This document shows positions 1-5,957 of a stretch of 6,247 nt of DNA, in pieces (position 1 is the stretch's first letter; each line of letters begins with the position of its first letter). The notes beneath the pieces were generated by a model. That model searched no databases and was not told where the DNA came from. It worked only from the letters and a program-made list of their open reading frames with translations. The stretch comes from an uncultured Collinsella sp. (lineage in GTDB: Bacteria; Actinomycetota; Coriobacteriia; Coriobacteriales; Coriobacteriaceae). The stretch spans positions 1 through 6,247 of the forward strand of contig CABTZA010000108.1 of the NCBI GenBank assembly GCA_902489225.1, written 5' to 3'. Made by a program: the position numbers and the translations under genes.

Positions 1-77
1 CCGAATGCCAAAGCCACGGCAATGATAGGCGGCCAACCCGGAGCAAGGGCCTTCTTTGAGGAAATTTTAAAACCTAC

Positions 78-110
78 CCACAGGCCCTTGGGCCGGGTGG
101 TGTTCTTTTT
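78..110. terminator. hairpin with T-tract, probable (bidirectional) terminator
   Basis: Arms GGCCC (83-87) and GGGCC (90-94) pair, extended after a small internal loop by CCAC (78-81) with GTGG (97-100). On the plus strand TGTTCTTTTT follows immediately (101-110), which would end a plus-strand gene entering from the left of the window. On the minus strand TTTTAAAATTT follows after about five bases, so the same hairpin could also end the dpaL transcript. Seen in sequence; function inferred. Confidence 0.45.
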
Positions 111-127
111 GGGGATGGTGATCCCCC

Positions 128-179
128 GGGCGGAGGGGGCCGGCGGGGGAGGGGAGAAAGCCCCCCGGCCTCCCCCCGG
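128..179 (-). other. G-run/C-run block, GC-rich stem downstream of dpaL
   Basis: The plus strand has four G-runs (128-130, 135-139, 145-149, 151-154) separated by 1-5 bases, then C-runs at 161-166 and 172-177. In the dpaL transcript the G-rich copy of 161-177 can pair with the C-rich copy of 132-149 through a GGCC core, giving a long stem with a few mismatches. No U-tract follows, so it is not a classical intrinsic terminator. It may be a 3' stabilising or pausing structure. Confidence 0.35.
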
Positions 180-180
180 A

Positions 181-203
181 CAGGTCAGACCTGCTAGCAG
201 GTC
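181..203. repeat. nested inverted repeats over the dpaL stop codon
   Basis: GACCTGCTAGCAGGTC (188-203) is a perfect 16-bp palindrome whose centre contains the dpaL stop codon (194-196, TAG on the minus strand). A third arm, CAGGTC at 181-186, repeats 198-203 one base away, so the middle arm GACCTG (188-193) is complementary to both flanking copies. Role unknown. Confidence 0.6.
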
Positions 204-1408
204 GGATACTCGCCCTCCCAGACGATGCGACGGTACTGATCCGGATCGGTGTCGCCCTCGGTGGAGAAGCAGAGCACGGAGCTCGTCTTGTCCAGGCCGA
301 TGAGTTCCTTGAGCTCGGCGTACTCGGGATCGAGCATGAGAGTCTCGACCAGACCGGTGGTCACAGCGCCGGACTCGCCGGAGATGACGCGCGGGTCGCC
401 CTTCTCGGGAGCGCCCAGGGTGCGCATGCCGCGAGCGGTGACCCAGTCGGGGCAGGACACGAAGGCGGTGGCGTGGTTGCGCAGGATATCCCAGCCCAGG
501 ATGTTGGGCTCACCGCAGCACAGACCGGCCATGATGGAGGGCATGTCGCCGTCCACGATGCGCGGGTCACCGTCGCCGGCGGCAGCGCCCTTGTACAGGC
601 AGGCGGCAGGCGCGCACTCAACCACGACGAAGGTGGGCGGGTTATCGGGATACAGGTTGGTGAAGTAGCCCACCACGGCGCCGGCGAGCGAGCCTACACC
701 GGCCTGGACAAAGACGTGCGTCGGGCGGTTGATGGCCATCTCGCGCAGCTGCTCGGCAGCCTCGGAAGCCATGGTGCCGTAGCCCTCCATAATCCAAGAC
801 GGGATCTTCTCGTAGCCCTCCCAGGCGGTGTCCTGAACGATGACGCCGCGCTCGCAGGCGTCGGCCTCGGCGGCGGCCATGCGCACGCACTCGTCGTAGT
901 TGACCTCTTCGATGGTCACCGTGGCGCCCTCAGCGGCGATGTTGTCGAAGCGGGGCTTGGTGGAACCCTTGGGCATGTGCACGACGGCCTTCTGACCCAG
1001 CTTGTTGGCAGCCCATGCCACGCCGCGGCCATGGTTGCCGTCGGTGGCGGTAAAGAAGGTGGCCTGGCCAAAGTCCTTGGCAAGCTGATCGGAAGTCAGG
1101 TAATCGAAGGTGCAGTCGGCAACGTCCTTGCCGGTCTCATCGGCAATGTAGTTGGCCATGGCAAACGAGCCGCCCAGAACCTTAAAGGCGTTGAGGCCAA
1201 AGCGATAGCTCTCGTCCTTAACGCACAGGTTGGACAGGCCCAGGCGCGCAGCCTGACCGTCCAGACGGGCAAGCGGAGTGACGGTATATTGAGGGAACGA
1301 CTGGTGGAAGGCACGGGCCTTCTTCACGTGGTCGAGGCTCATGATTCCCAAGTGCTTGTCATCGCTCTTGGGCATCGTGTTGCCCGCCCACTGGATCTTA
1401 TCGGCCAT
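194..1408 (-). CDS. dpaL: diaminopropionate ammonia-lyase (PLP-dependent)
   Basis: Cytosolic fold-type II PLP enzyme that splits 2,3-diaminopropionate into pyruvate and two ammonia (E. coli YgeX/DpaL). The 404 residues match the family length of about 400. K76 in LNAFKVLGG is the expected Schiff-base lysine. D123 in TDGNHGRG and D193 in QDTAWEGYEKIP correspond to the two catalytic aspartates of the E. coli enzyme. QAGVGSLAGAV (235-245) is the glycine-rich phosphate-binding loop, and STEGDTDP (382-389) is the typical C-terminal motif. The ATG at 1408 follows AAGGAG (1422-1417) with an 8-base gap. It is divergent from a PAS/HTH regulator across a space holding a long inverted repeat, which suggests substrate-responsive control. 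The long plus-strand frame over it is its antisense shadow. No damage is visible. Other fold-type II lyases such as threonine dehydratase are less likely given the diagnostic motifs. Confidence 0.95.
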   Translation of the reverse strand: MADKIQWAGNTMPKSDDKHLGIMSLDHVKKARAFHQSFPQYTVTPLARLDGQAARLGLSNLCVKDESYRFGLNAFKVLGGSFAMANYIADETGKDVADCTFDYLTSDQLAKDFGQATFFTATDGNHGRGVAWAANKLGQKAVVHMPKGSTKPRFDNIAAEGATVTIEEVNYDECVRMAAAEADACERGVIVQDTAWEGYEKIPSWIMEGYGTMASEAAEQLREMAINRPTHVFVQAGVGSLAGAVVGYFTNLYPDNPPTFVVVECAPAACLYKGAAAGDGDPRIVDGDMPSIMAGLCCGEPNILGWDILRNHATAFVSCPDWVTARGMRTLGAPEKGDPRVISGESGAVTTGLVETLMLDPEYAELKELIGLDKTSSVLCFSTEGDTDPDQYRRIVWEGEYPTC

Positions 1409-1416
1409 ACGGTGAA

Positions 1417-1422
1417 CTCCTT
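1417..1422 (-). promoter_or_regulatory. ribosome binding site of dpaL
   Basis: AAGGAG on the minus strand lies eight bases before the ATG at 1408. It fixes the start, and the N-terminus (MADKIQW) agrees with the family length. Confidence 0.85.
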
Positions 1423-1494
1423 AAGTCCTCTCTTGCCGGCCCCCGCATACGCGTTTCAGCCCGATCCCATTCACACGGCTGAACTTTTATGTGG

Positions 1495-1547
1495 ATGCCA
1501 AACAAAAAGTTTGTTAGTAATGTTCTATCACACTTTTTGATTGGCAT
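1495..1547. promoter_or_regulatory. long inverted repeat, candidate operator between divergent genes
   Basis: ATGCCAAACAAAAAG (1495-1509) and CTTTTTGATTGGCAT (1533-1547) are inverted copies matching at 14 of 15 positions. The match extends inward by one more pair (1510/1532). The space between is about 21 bases. The left arm also starts a second, smaller inverted repeat, AACAAA-AAG-TTTGTT (1501-1515). It sits about 87 bp from the dpaL start and about 139 bp from the regulator start, so it could serve both promoters. I see no convincing -35/-10 pair for either gene. Binding by the adjacent regulator is an inference. Confidence 0.55.
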
Positions 1548-1673
1548 ACCTAACGAATTGTTTGTTGCCGTAATCGGTACTTTTTCGCCGCCGAACGGTC
1601 ATGAATTGCCTTGTTGATGGATTTGTTTGCGGTCAAGTGTGGTTTATGGCAAAGTGTGCCCAAACTAATTTTT

Positions 1674-1680
1674 AGGAAGG
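1674..1680 (+). promoter_or_regulatory. ribosome binding site deciding the regulator start
   Basis: AGGAAGG ends five bases before the ATG at 1686. The frame is open back to 1611, which would add 25 residues, but that part lacks a comparable site and is not family-like. The start at 1686 is preferred. Confidence 0.85.
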
Positions 1681-1685
1681 CACCC

Positions 1686-2339
1686 ATGACCCCCGCACAG
1701 ATTGAGTTTTACAAGCGCCTAGCACACGGCCTGGCGCTCCAATTTGGCCCCAACTGCGAAGTCGTCGTCCACGATCTGGAAACCGAGGACGTGGACCACT
1801 CCATCGTAGTGATCGAAAACGGCCACGTCAGCGGGCGCAAACTGGGTGACGGCCCCAGCCATATCGTGTTTGAGTCCATGCACGAGGGCACCACCGACGT
1901 GCACGACCGCGAGCCATACCTCACCAAAACCACCGATGGCAAGCTGCTCAAATCGTCGACGATCTTTATCCGCAACGACGAAGGCAAGCCCGTCGGCATT
2001 TTGGGCATTAACTTTGACATTACGCTCATGAAGGCTTTTGAGCGTTCGCTCGACGCCTTTACCGGCACCGGCGGCACGGGCTATACCGAGCCCGAGCCCA
2101 TTACCAAGAACATCGGCGACCTGCTCGAGGACCTGCTGCACGAGTGCGAGCAGTTTGTGGGCAAGCCCGCGGCACTCATGACCAAAGACGAGCGCATTCG
2201 TGCCATTGGCTACCTCGACCGTCGCGGCGCCTTCCTCATTTCCAAGTCGAGCGAGCGCGCCTGCGAGTTCTTTGGCATCTCCAAGTACAGTTTTTATAGC
2301 TACCTCAATGAGGCCAAGGCGGCGGCCGGCGACAAGTAG
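1686..2339 (+). CDS. YheO-like PAS domain and DauR-type HTH transcriptional regulator
   Basis: A 217-residue cytosolic DNA-binding regulator. Residues about 6-115 form a YheO-like PAS (PAS_6) domain. They include the typical GPNCEVVVHDLE (21-32), the HIVFES segment (59-64), and KSSTIFIRNDEGKPVGILGINFDIT (90-113), which closes the sensor domain. A linker rich in Gly, Thr and Pro (about 125-140) leads to a C-terminal HTH_22 domain (about 148-211). Its signature IGYLDRRGAFLISKSSE (174-190) and FFGISKYSFYSYLNEA (195-210) contains the recognition helix. DauR, a relative in Pseudomonas, controls D-arginine catabolism, so a small amino-acid ligand is plausible. Divergent placement from dpaL suggests that it senses diaminopropionate or a related amino acid and acts at the inverted repeat between them. 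That ligand and target are inferred. Activator or repressor action cannot be decided here. Confidence 0.9.
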   Translation: MTPAQIEFYKRLAHGLALQFGPNCEVVVHDLETEDVDHSIVVIENGHVSGRKLGDGPSHIVFESMHEGTTDVHDREPYLTKTTDGKLLKSSTIFIRNDEGKPVGILGINFDITLMKAFERSLDAFTGTGGTGYTEPEPITKNIGDLLEDLLHECEQFVGKPAALMTKDERIRAIGYLDRRGAFLISKSSERACEFFGISKYSFYSYLNEAKAAAGDK

Positions 2340-2422
2340 GCGCTCGCCTGGATTGCCCCTCCCCTTTTGGGCGCGAGTTCTGGAAAGCACGAATCCAAGA
2401 CCGAGCCACTTGGGAAGTTCCA

Positions 2423-2428
2423 TATAAT
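2423..2428 (+). promoter_or_regulatory. -10 element (TATAAT) of the membrane-protein gene
   Basis: A perfect TATAAT lies 35 bases before the ATG at 2463, giving a leader of roughly 28 bases. No good -35 box is seen at 16-18 bases upstream. The short palindrome GGAA-G-TTCC (2413-2421) touches the -10 and could be an activator or repressor site. This promoter means the gene need not depend on the upstream regulator's transcript, and it argues against translation starting at the TTG at 2367. Confidence 0.5.
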
Positions 2429-2447
2429 CGATGTCATTAGTATTTCG

Positions 2448-2453
2448 AAAGGA
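2448..2453 (+). promoter_or_regulatory. ribosome binding site deciding the start at 2463
   Basis: AAAGGA lies nine bases before the ATG at 2463. The ATG at 2453 overlaps it and is in another frame. Together with the TATAAT at 2423-2428 it selects 2463 as the start. Confidence 0.7.
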
Positions 2454-2462
2454 TGGAACAGA

Positions 2463-3452
2463 ATGGCGTTGAGCAAGGCATCATGCACCGGTCGCGGATT
2501 GATTCCGGCAATTGGTGGACATGTGCACCGCACGTTCGATGAGGGTGAAGACGACCTGTTTTCGCTGAGCCTTGACGATGTGATGGATGATCGCCCGTGG
2601 ACCGCCGACGAACTCATGGGCGGCGGCGCGGCTCGCCCGTCAAGCCCCAATCCCGCACTTGCGCCTAAGACCGCATCTGCGCCGACTCCTGCGCAGTCGG
2701 CTGTTTCGACGCCCGCGCCTACACCCGCACCCACTTCGGCGCCCACGCCCGCTCCCCGCCCCGCAAGTGACCCATCCGAGACGGCGGCATTTCTCGCAGC
2801 AGCGACGCAGGGCAAATCGGCCGACAGCACTGTTATGTACAGCGCCCAGCAGTTGCCTGTTCCTGCGGCACGCAAGCCTCCGGTCGCAAGGCTCGATGAG
2901 CCCGTTGCCCATCAGGTTGCCTACGATTCCTGGGCTGCAACCGATCTGGATGAGACCTCTACCGGCATGCCGGCGCTCGACGTTCCAGTTAACCCGCTTT
3001 TTGCCGCCAACACGAGCGCCGCAGACTATGAGGGCGGTACGGCATATTCCGATTATTCCGATGGCTATGCTGGCAACAGTCGCATCGAGACCGAGGACTA
3101 TGGCACCGCGTCGAGCGATTATCCCAACGATCCGTACGCTGCCACGCCCGCACCGGAATATGACCCGGAGGCCGCGTCCGCGCCGGCGTATACCAAAAGC
3201 ACGGGCGAAGAGCGCTTCGCCGATTATTACGCCGAGGAAAAGGCACTGCGTTTCTCGGAATTTCCGCAGGCAGTCAAGGTTGCCTTTATCGCCATTATCA
3301 TTGCCCTGCTCGGTGTCATTGCATTTGAGGGATTCCAGCTGTTCCGCGGCCCCACCCAAGCGGAGTCGGAGACCCAGCAAAAAGAGGACGATAACCAGTA
3401 CCTGGACATCAACACCCTCAAGGGCGACCCCAACGACGGGGACGACGAGTAG
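2463..3452 (+). CDS. Pro/Ala-rich single-pass membrane protein of unknown function
   Basis: I do not recognise a family. The 329-residue product begins with a fairly ordered, acidic segment (1-55, with FDEGEDDLFSLSLDDVMDD at 25-43). A Pro/Ala/Thr/Ser-rich linker with PAPTP repeats follows (about 58-103). A Tyr/Asp/Ser-rich stretch holds repeated SDY and DY units (about 185-235). One hydrophobic helix spans 271-294 and is followed by a 35-residue acidic tail. There is no N-terminal signal peptide. Basic residues before the helix (K260, R263, K272) and the acidic tail suggest the long N-terminal part is cytoplasmic and the tail outside. It could be a scaffold or envelope-associated protein, but that is a guess. 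The start at 2463 rests on AAAGGA and the TATAAT upstream; an in-frame TTG at 2367 would precede that promoter. Long frames in other phases arise from the GC-rich low-complexity sequence and are not genes. Confidence 0.8.
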   Translation: MALSKASCTGRGLIPAIGGHVHRTFDEGEDDLFSLSLDDVMDDRPWTADELMGGGAARPSSPNPALAPKTASAPTPAQSAVSTPAPTPAPTSAPTPAPRPASDPSETAAFLAAATQGKSADSTVMYSAQQLPVPAARKPPVARLDEPVAHQVAYDSWAATDLDETSTGMPALDVPVNPLFAANTSAADYEGGTAYSDYSDGYAGNSRIETEDYGTASSDYPNDPYAATPAPEYDPEAASAPAYTKSTGEERFADYYAEEKALRFSEFPQAVKVAFIAIIIALLGVIAFEGFQLFRGPTQAESETQQKEDDNQYLDINTLKGDPNDGDDE

Positions 3453-3485
3453 CGAGGGCTGAAGGCGGCCACAGGATCCCGCATC

Positions 3486-3511
3486 CAGCACCAGCTTCTT
3501 AGTGCTGTTTT
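3486..3511 (+). terminator. weak hairpin with short T-run
   Basis: CAGCAC (3486-3491) and GTGCTG (3502-3507) pair around a 10-base loop, and TTTT follows at 3508-3511. It lies 34 bases after the stop of the membrane-protein gene. The stem is short, so termination may be partial. Confidence 0.4.
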
Positions 3512-3522
3512 GTCATCCAGCT

Positions 3523-3566
3523 ACACTTTTCCGAAGTTTTAAGGTGCCTATTTCGACACTTTTCCG
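3523..3566. repeat. direct repeat ACACTTTTCCG upstream of the 97-aa gene
   Basis: ACACTTTTCCG occurs exactly at 3523-3533 and again at 3556-3566, 33 bases apart (about three DNA turns). Both copies are followed by similar AT-rich bases ending in TTTTA. The second copy lies just before the TATACT at 3572-3577. Same-face spacing next to a promoter suggests a tandem protein-binding site. Confidence 0.5.
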
Positions 3567-3571
3567 GATTT

Positions 3572-3577
3572 TATACT
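3572..3577 (+). promoter_or_regulatory. possible -10 element (TATACT) of the 97-aa gene
   Basis: TATACT differs by one base from the consensus. Transcription would start only a few bases before the ATG at 3590, giving a nearly leaderless mRNA. This would fit the lack of a ribosome binding site there. The -35 region is poor: TTTCGA at 3551-3556 leaves a short 15-base gap. Confidence 0.3.
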
Positions 3578-3589
3578 CTGTCCCTCCAG

Positions 3590-3883
3590 ATGCGCTTTAC
3601 GGTGCAGGCGTTGGAAGAAGGGCCATGTGCCGCTGGCGGCCCACATGTTCTGCAGATCAAGCTGCTCGGAGACGGCTCGCGCGAGCCGTCCAGCTGGAAG
3701 CTTTTTGCCGACGGTGCGTGCGTTGCGGACGGATCCGGCGCCTTTGCCCGCGAGTGCTTCTGCGAGGGCGCCGAGGTGTTCCTGGACCTGTGTCGCGACG
3801 CCGTGCACGCGGCCGAGCTGCACCAGTGGAGCCAGAGGGAGTACGAGCTGCTGAGCGCGGCGCGCGGGATTGCGGGGGTGTAG
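3590..3883 (+). CDS. small uncharacterised protein (97 aa) with five cysteines
   Basis: Not recognised. Several frames are open here on both strands. This one is preferred because its third codon positions are strongly G/C, as in the neighbouring genes, and its product is balanced rather than Arg/Ser/Pro-rich. The N-terminal half reads like alternating strands (RFTVQAL, HVLQIKLLG, SWKLFADG). The C-terminal half is helical (EVFLDLCRDAVHAAELHQWSQREYELLSAARG, about 62-93). Cysteines are at 13, 44, 56, 58 and 68, with a CxC at 56-58. There is no signal peptide or membrane helix, so it is probably cytosolic. No Shine-Dalgarno precedes the ATG; a TATACT 13-18 bases upstream suggests a leaderless start. 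A strong terminator follows the stop. The CxC could bind metal, but the residues are too few to claim a zinc site. Confidence 0.6.
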   Translation: MRFTVQALEEGPCAAGGPHVLQIKLLGDGSREPSSWKLFADGACVADGSGAFARECFCEGAEVFLDLCRDAVHAAELHQWSQREYELLSAARGIAGV

Positions 3884-3918
3884 GTGGGCAGATAAGCCAT
3901 CGGCAATTCCGAGATGGC

Positions 3919-3947
3919 AAGGGCCGGGAATTAGATTCCCGGCCTTT
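3919..3947. terminator. strong hairpin terminator between convergent genes
   Basis: GGCCGGGAAT (3922-3931) and ATTCCCGGCC (3935-3944) form a perfect 10-bp stem with a three-base loop. It is extended by a G-T pair and two A-T pairs, and TTT (3945-3947) forms the plus-strand tail. It ends the 97-aa gene and begins only a few bases beyond the stop of the minus-strand gene at 3951. It probably stops transcription from both sides, although the minus-strand tail is poor in T. Confidence 0.8.
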
Positions 3948-3950
3948 AAC

Positions 3951-5948
3951 CTAGCACTGCTTTATAAGATCGAGCACCGCGGGAATGTCATCGGCATTAC
4001 GAAGAGCAACATAGGTCGGTAGGCCTGGGCCAAATCCACCCTGCGTACGTTTGTCCTGGCACATGTCCTCTGGATCAATTAGGTCATCCACGCTCTTTGC
4101 CAGGCCGACGGCAATCCAGCCACCGTTGCTGGTCCTACCTTCTAACACGGCATGCAGTTTTCGCTTGCCCGACCTGAAGCCTACATAGTACTTGGCTATG
4201 TAGGACTCCCACGAAGGGTTACCACTCAGAACGGACTCGCGCACCTCATCGAAAAGCTTCTGGTTGAGCCCACCTTCGGCAAAGGTGGGGTGGTTCTCAT
4301 GCAGAGTCCAGACAGGAGCCTCGTCAGGCTCCCCACGAGAAGGACGGTACTTGTCGACGACGTCTGCCGGAAGGTCGGGATACTTCCATATCTCGCACGC
4401 TTCTTTCGCCAGCTCGTCCGCGCGCTGCCCAATCTCTTCCTCACCCCATTTTTCATGCGAGACAATCGATTTGTTTAGGTAGAGCGGGCTGCACTTAAAT
4501 CCGACGTCAGGCAGATTGAGCTTGTCCGAGAACGACCGGTTTGAGTACTCCTGGTTGTAGCCCGTCAGCGTAAGATTTCCCAAGTTGTTGCACAGCCTGT
4601 CGTGGACGTCTTCCCAGTTCTCACCAAGCGATTCCTTCCAGCCGTGCTCATCATCAATCGTCTGGGGCATGATGTGCTCGATCTGGTAATCGTCGGCTGA
4701 GATGGACTCCTTCGGGTGGTGCCAGTTCTCCATGCGTTCCAGGTAATAGCGCTTTTTAGAGAAGCGGTTGTAGCAGTCACGCGCCTTAAACTCCTCGACA
4801 AAATGCTCGTCTGTCGGAAAGTATGCGGTCATACCGCTGCTGTGGATAAGGAGCATCGCCGTAACGTACTCCTCGATATCGTCCTGCTGCTCGAGATTGC
4901 GATACATGCCGGCAAAGAAATTATTTAGGCCCGTGGTAAGTCTGCCGCAAACCGCTCGCCTGAACAGAAACGACTCGATAGTCTCGCAGATACGTAAAAA
5001 CGCATTGCGGTCTAGTCCATTCCCCTCGTAAACCGAATAAAGCAACATTAAGAGGGGCCTTATCTGCTTCACGTCGAGGCTTACGATTCTGCCGAACACT
5101 CGGCGCAGTCCGTCGTCCTTCTCCTTACCAAGGAACAGACTGGCGTATCTATGTGCATACCCGCGCAGCTCCTTAAGCAGGCCCTCGGTGTCACCATCGT
5201 AGTCGTCGGCGAAATAGCGCTTAAACTCGTAGTAGGCCTCGTTCTCCTTCGGCATCCTATTGGGAACTTTAAGCCACAGCCAGTACCAGATAAATGCATT
5301 GAACTCGTCCTCGCCGCCTTTTCCGAACAAGCACTCGAGTGGATGCCAATAACCCTCATAAAGCTTGGTCTGTTCGTCGTTGGGAAGCGACATTAGAACG
5401 TAGTTACGGATGAGGTCAATGGGCGTGAGCGGCTTGCCCTTGGAGTTCATGGACTCAAATATGAGCTGGGCATTATCAACGCCAGCGGTGAGCTTAGTGT
5501 CGATGACCTGCACGCGGTTTAGCCCCGCCCAAAGCCTTGCCGGGTCAAATGATTTACCACGCATCTTCTCGCGGAAGAACGCATGGTTCTCGACAATCCG
5601 ATCCGATTTTTCATCTGGCACGGGAGCCCCAGACACGATGGAGAACAGCGTCTCTTTATCGTCCTGCGAGAGCACCAGCTTGTAGCGTGCCAGACCGTTG
5701 TAGTCGTCATCGTTAAAGAGGTAATTTTTCCTCAGCGCCGAGATTTTGAGGTCGCCAAGGAAGCCAGCCTTGTCGGGGTTGCTCTCCAAATAGTCAGCCA
5801 AAGCTGCAATCATCAACGAAAACGTCGTCATGCGCTGCTGTCCGTCAATCAGAAGCACGCGCGAAATGCTCGTGGCAGAGCTCTCGGACTCGGGGATATA
5901 AAGCATTGACCCCACGAAGTGCGATACGCCATCACGACCCGCTCGCAT
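3951..5948 (-). CDS. GmrSD-like DUF262-DUF1524-DUF5655 protein, N-terminus cut off by an in-frame TGA
   Basis: Remaining open frame (665 aa) of a type IV restriction-like defence gene. GmrSD-type enzymes attack modified, mostly glucosylated phage DNA using an N-terminal DUF262 ParB-like NTP-using part and a C-terminal DUF1524 HNH-type nuclease part. Visible here: FVGSMLYI and IDGQQRMTT (11-18, 34-42), the DUF262 DGQQR motif; FESMNSKGKPLTPIDLIRN (164-182); the nuclease motif IEHIMPQT (423-430) with H425; and CNNLGNLTLTGYNQEYSNRSF (453-473). A C-terminal DUF5655-like domain spans about 545-665 (FDEVRESVL, YYVGFRSGKRKLHAVLEG). The ATG at 5948 is probably not the original start: the frame continues upstream through a TGA to an ATG at 6074, which adds the IPVYQRVYSW motif. 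Starting at 5948 would lose that conserved motif, and only a weak GAG precedes it. Its base composition is visibly less GC-rich than dpaL, which fits horizontal transfer. It is a lone gene with no partner in view. Confidence 0.85.
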   Translation of the reverse strand: MRAGRDGVSHFVGSMLYIPESESSATSISRVLLIDGQQRMTTFSLMIAALADYLESNPDKAGFLGDLKISALRKNYLFNDDDYNGLARYKLVLSQDDKETLFSIVSGAPVPDEKSDRIVENHAFFREKMRGKSFDPARLWAGLNRVQVIDTKLTAGVDNAQLIFESMNSKGKPLTPIDLIRNYVLMSLPNDEQTKLYEGYWHPLECLFGKGGEDEFNAFIWYWLWLKVPNRMPKENEAYYEFKRYFADDYDGDTEGLLKELRGYAHRYASLFLGKEKDDGLRRVFGRIVSLDVKQIRPLLMLLYSVYEGNGLDRNAFLRICETIESFLFRRAVCGRLTTGLNNFFAGMYRNLEQQDDIEEYVTAMLLIHSSGMTAYFPTDEHFVEEFKARDCYNRFSKKRYYLERMENWHHPKESISADDYQIEHIMPQTIDDEHGWKESLGENWEDVHDRLCNNLGNLTLTGYNQEYSNRSFSDKLNLPDVGFKCSPLYLNKSIVSHEKWGEEEIGQRADELAKEACEIWKYPDLPADVVDKYRPSRGEPDEAPVWTLHENHPTFAEGGLNQKLFDEVRESVLSGNPSWESYIAKYYVGFRSGKRKLHAVLEGRTSNGGWIAVGLAKSVDDLIDPEDMCQDKRTQGGFGPGLPTYVALRNADDIPAVLDLIKQC

Positions 5949-5957
5949 GACGTCATC

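Noticed and set aside
1..59. 3' end of a plus-strand gene entering from the left
   Set aside because: Two frames could end here, one at tandem stops TGA TAG (23-28) and one at TGA (57-59), and the T-tailed hairpin at 78-110 fits either. Too little sequence remains to choose or to name a product.
1521..1537. CRP-like site (TGTGA half-site on the minus strand)
   Set aside because: Only one half matches; the second half is poor and the likely host is not known to use such sites. The long inverted repeat explains the region better.
473..1540. Long plus-strand open frame (355 codons) across dpaL
   Set aside because: It lies antisense to a fully convincing dpaL and its product is Gly/Val/His-rich with no family motifs; a typical mirror frame of GC-rich coding DNA.
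2343..2377. Hairpin after the regulator gene (CTCGC with GCGAG, inner GCCC with GGGC)
   Set aside because: The stem is short, has a large bulge and no T-tract follows, so terminator function is not supported.
1719..2423. Minus-strand open frame (234 codons) over the regulator
   Set aside because: Antisense shadow of the PAS/HTH gene, without ribosome binding site or recognisable domain.
2587..3491. Long overlapping frames on both strands in the Pro/Ala-rich gene
   Set aside because: Their products are extremely Arg/Pro/Ser- or Gly/Arg-rich, as expected from low-complexity GC-rich sequence; only the frame from 2463 has a promoter, ribosome binding site and membrane helix.
3502..3954. 150-codon plus-strand frame overlapping the 97-aa gene
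   Set aside because: The product is Arg/Cys-rich and the frame runs through the strong terminator at 3919-3947; codon use favours the 3590-3883 frame.
5947..5956. ATGACGTCAT palindrome near the internal ATG of the defence gene
   Set aside because: It lies within coding sequence for DDVM and is short enough to occur by chance.
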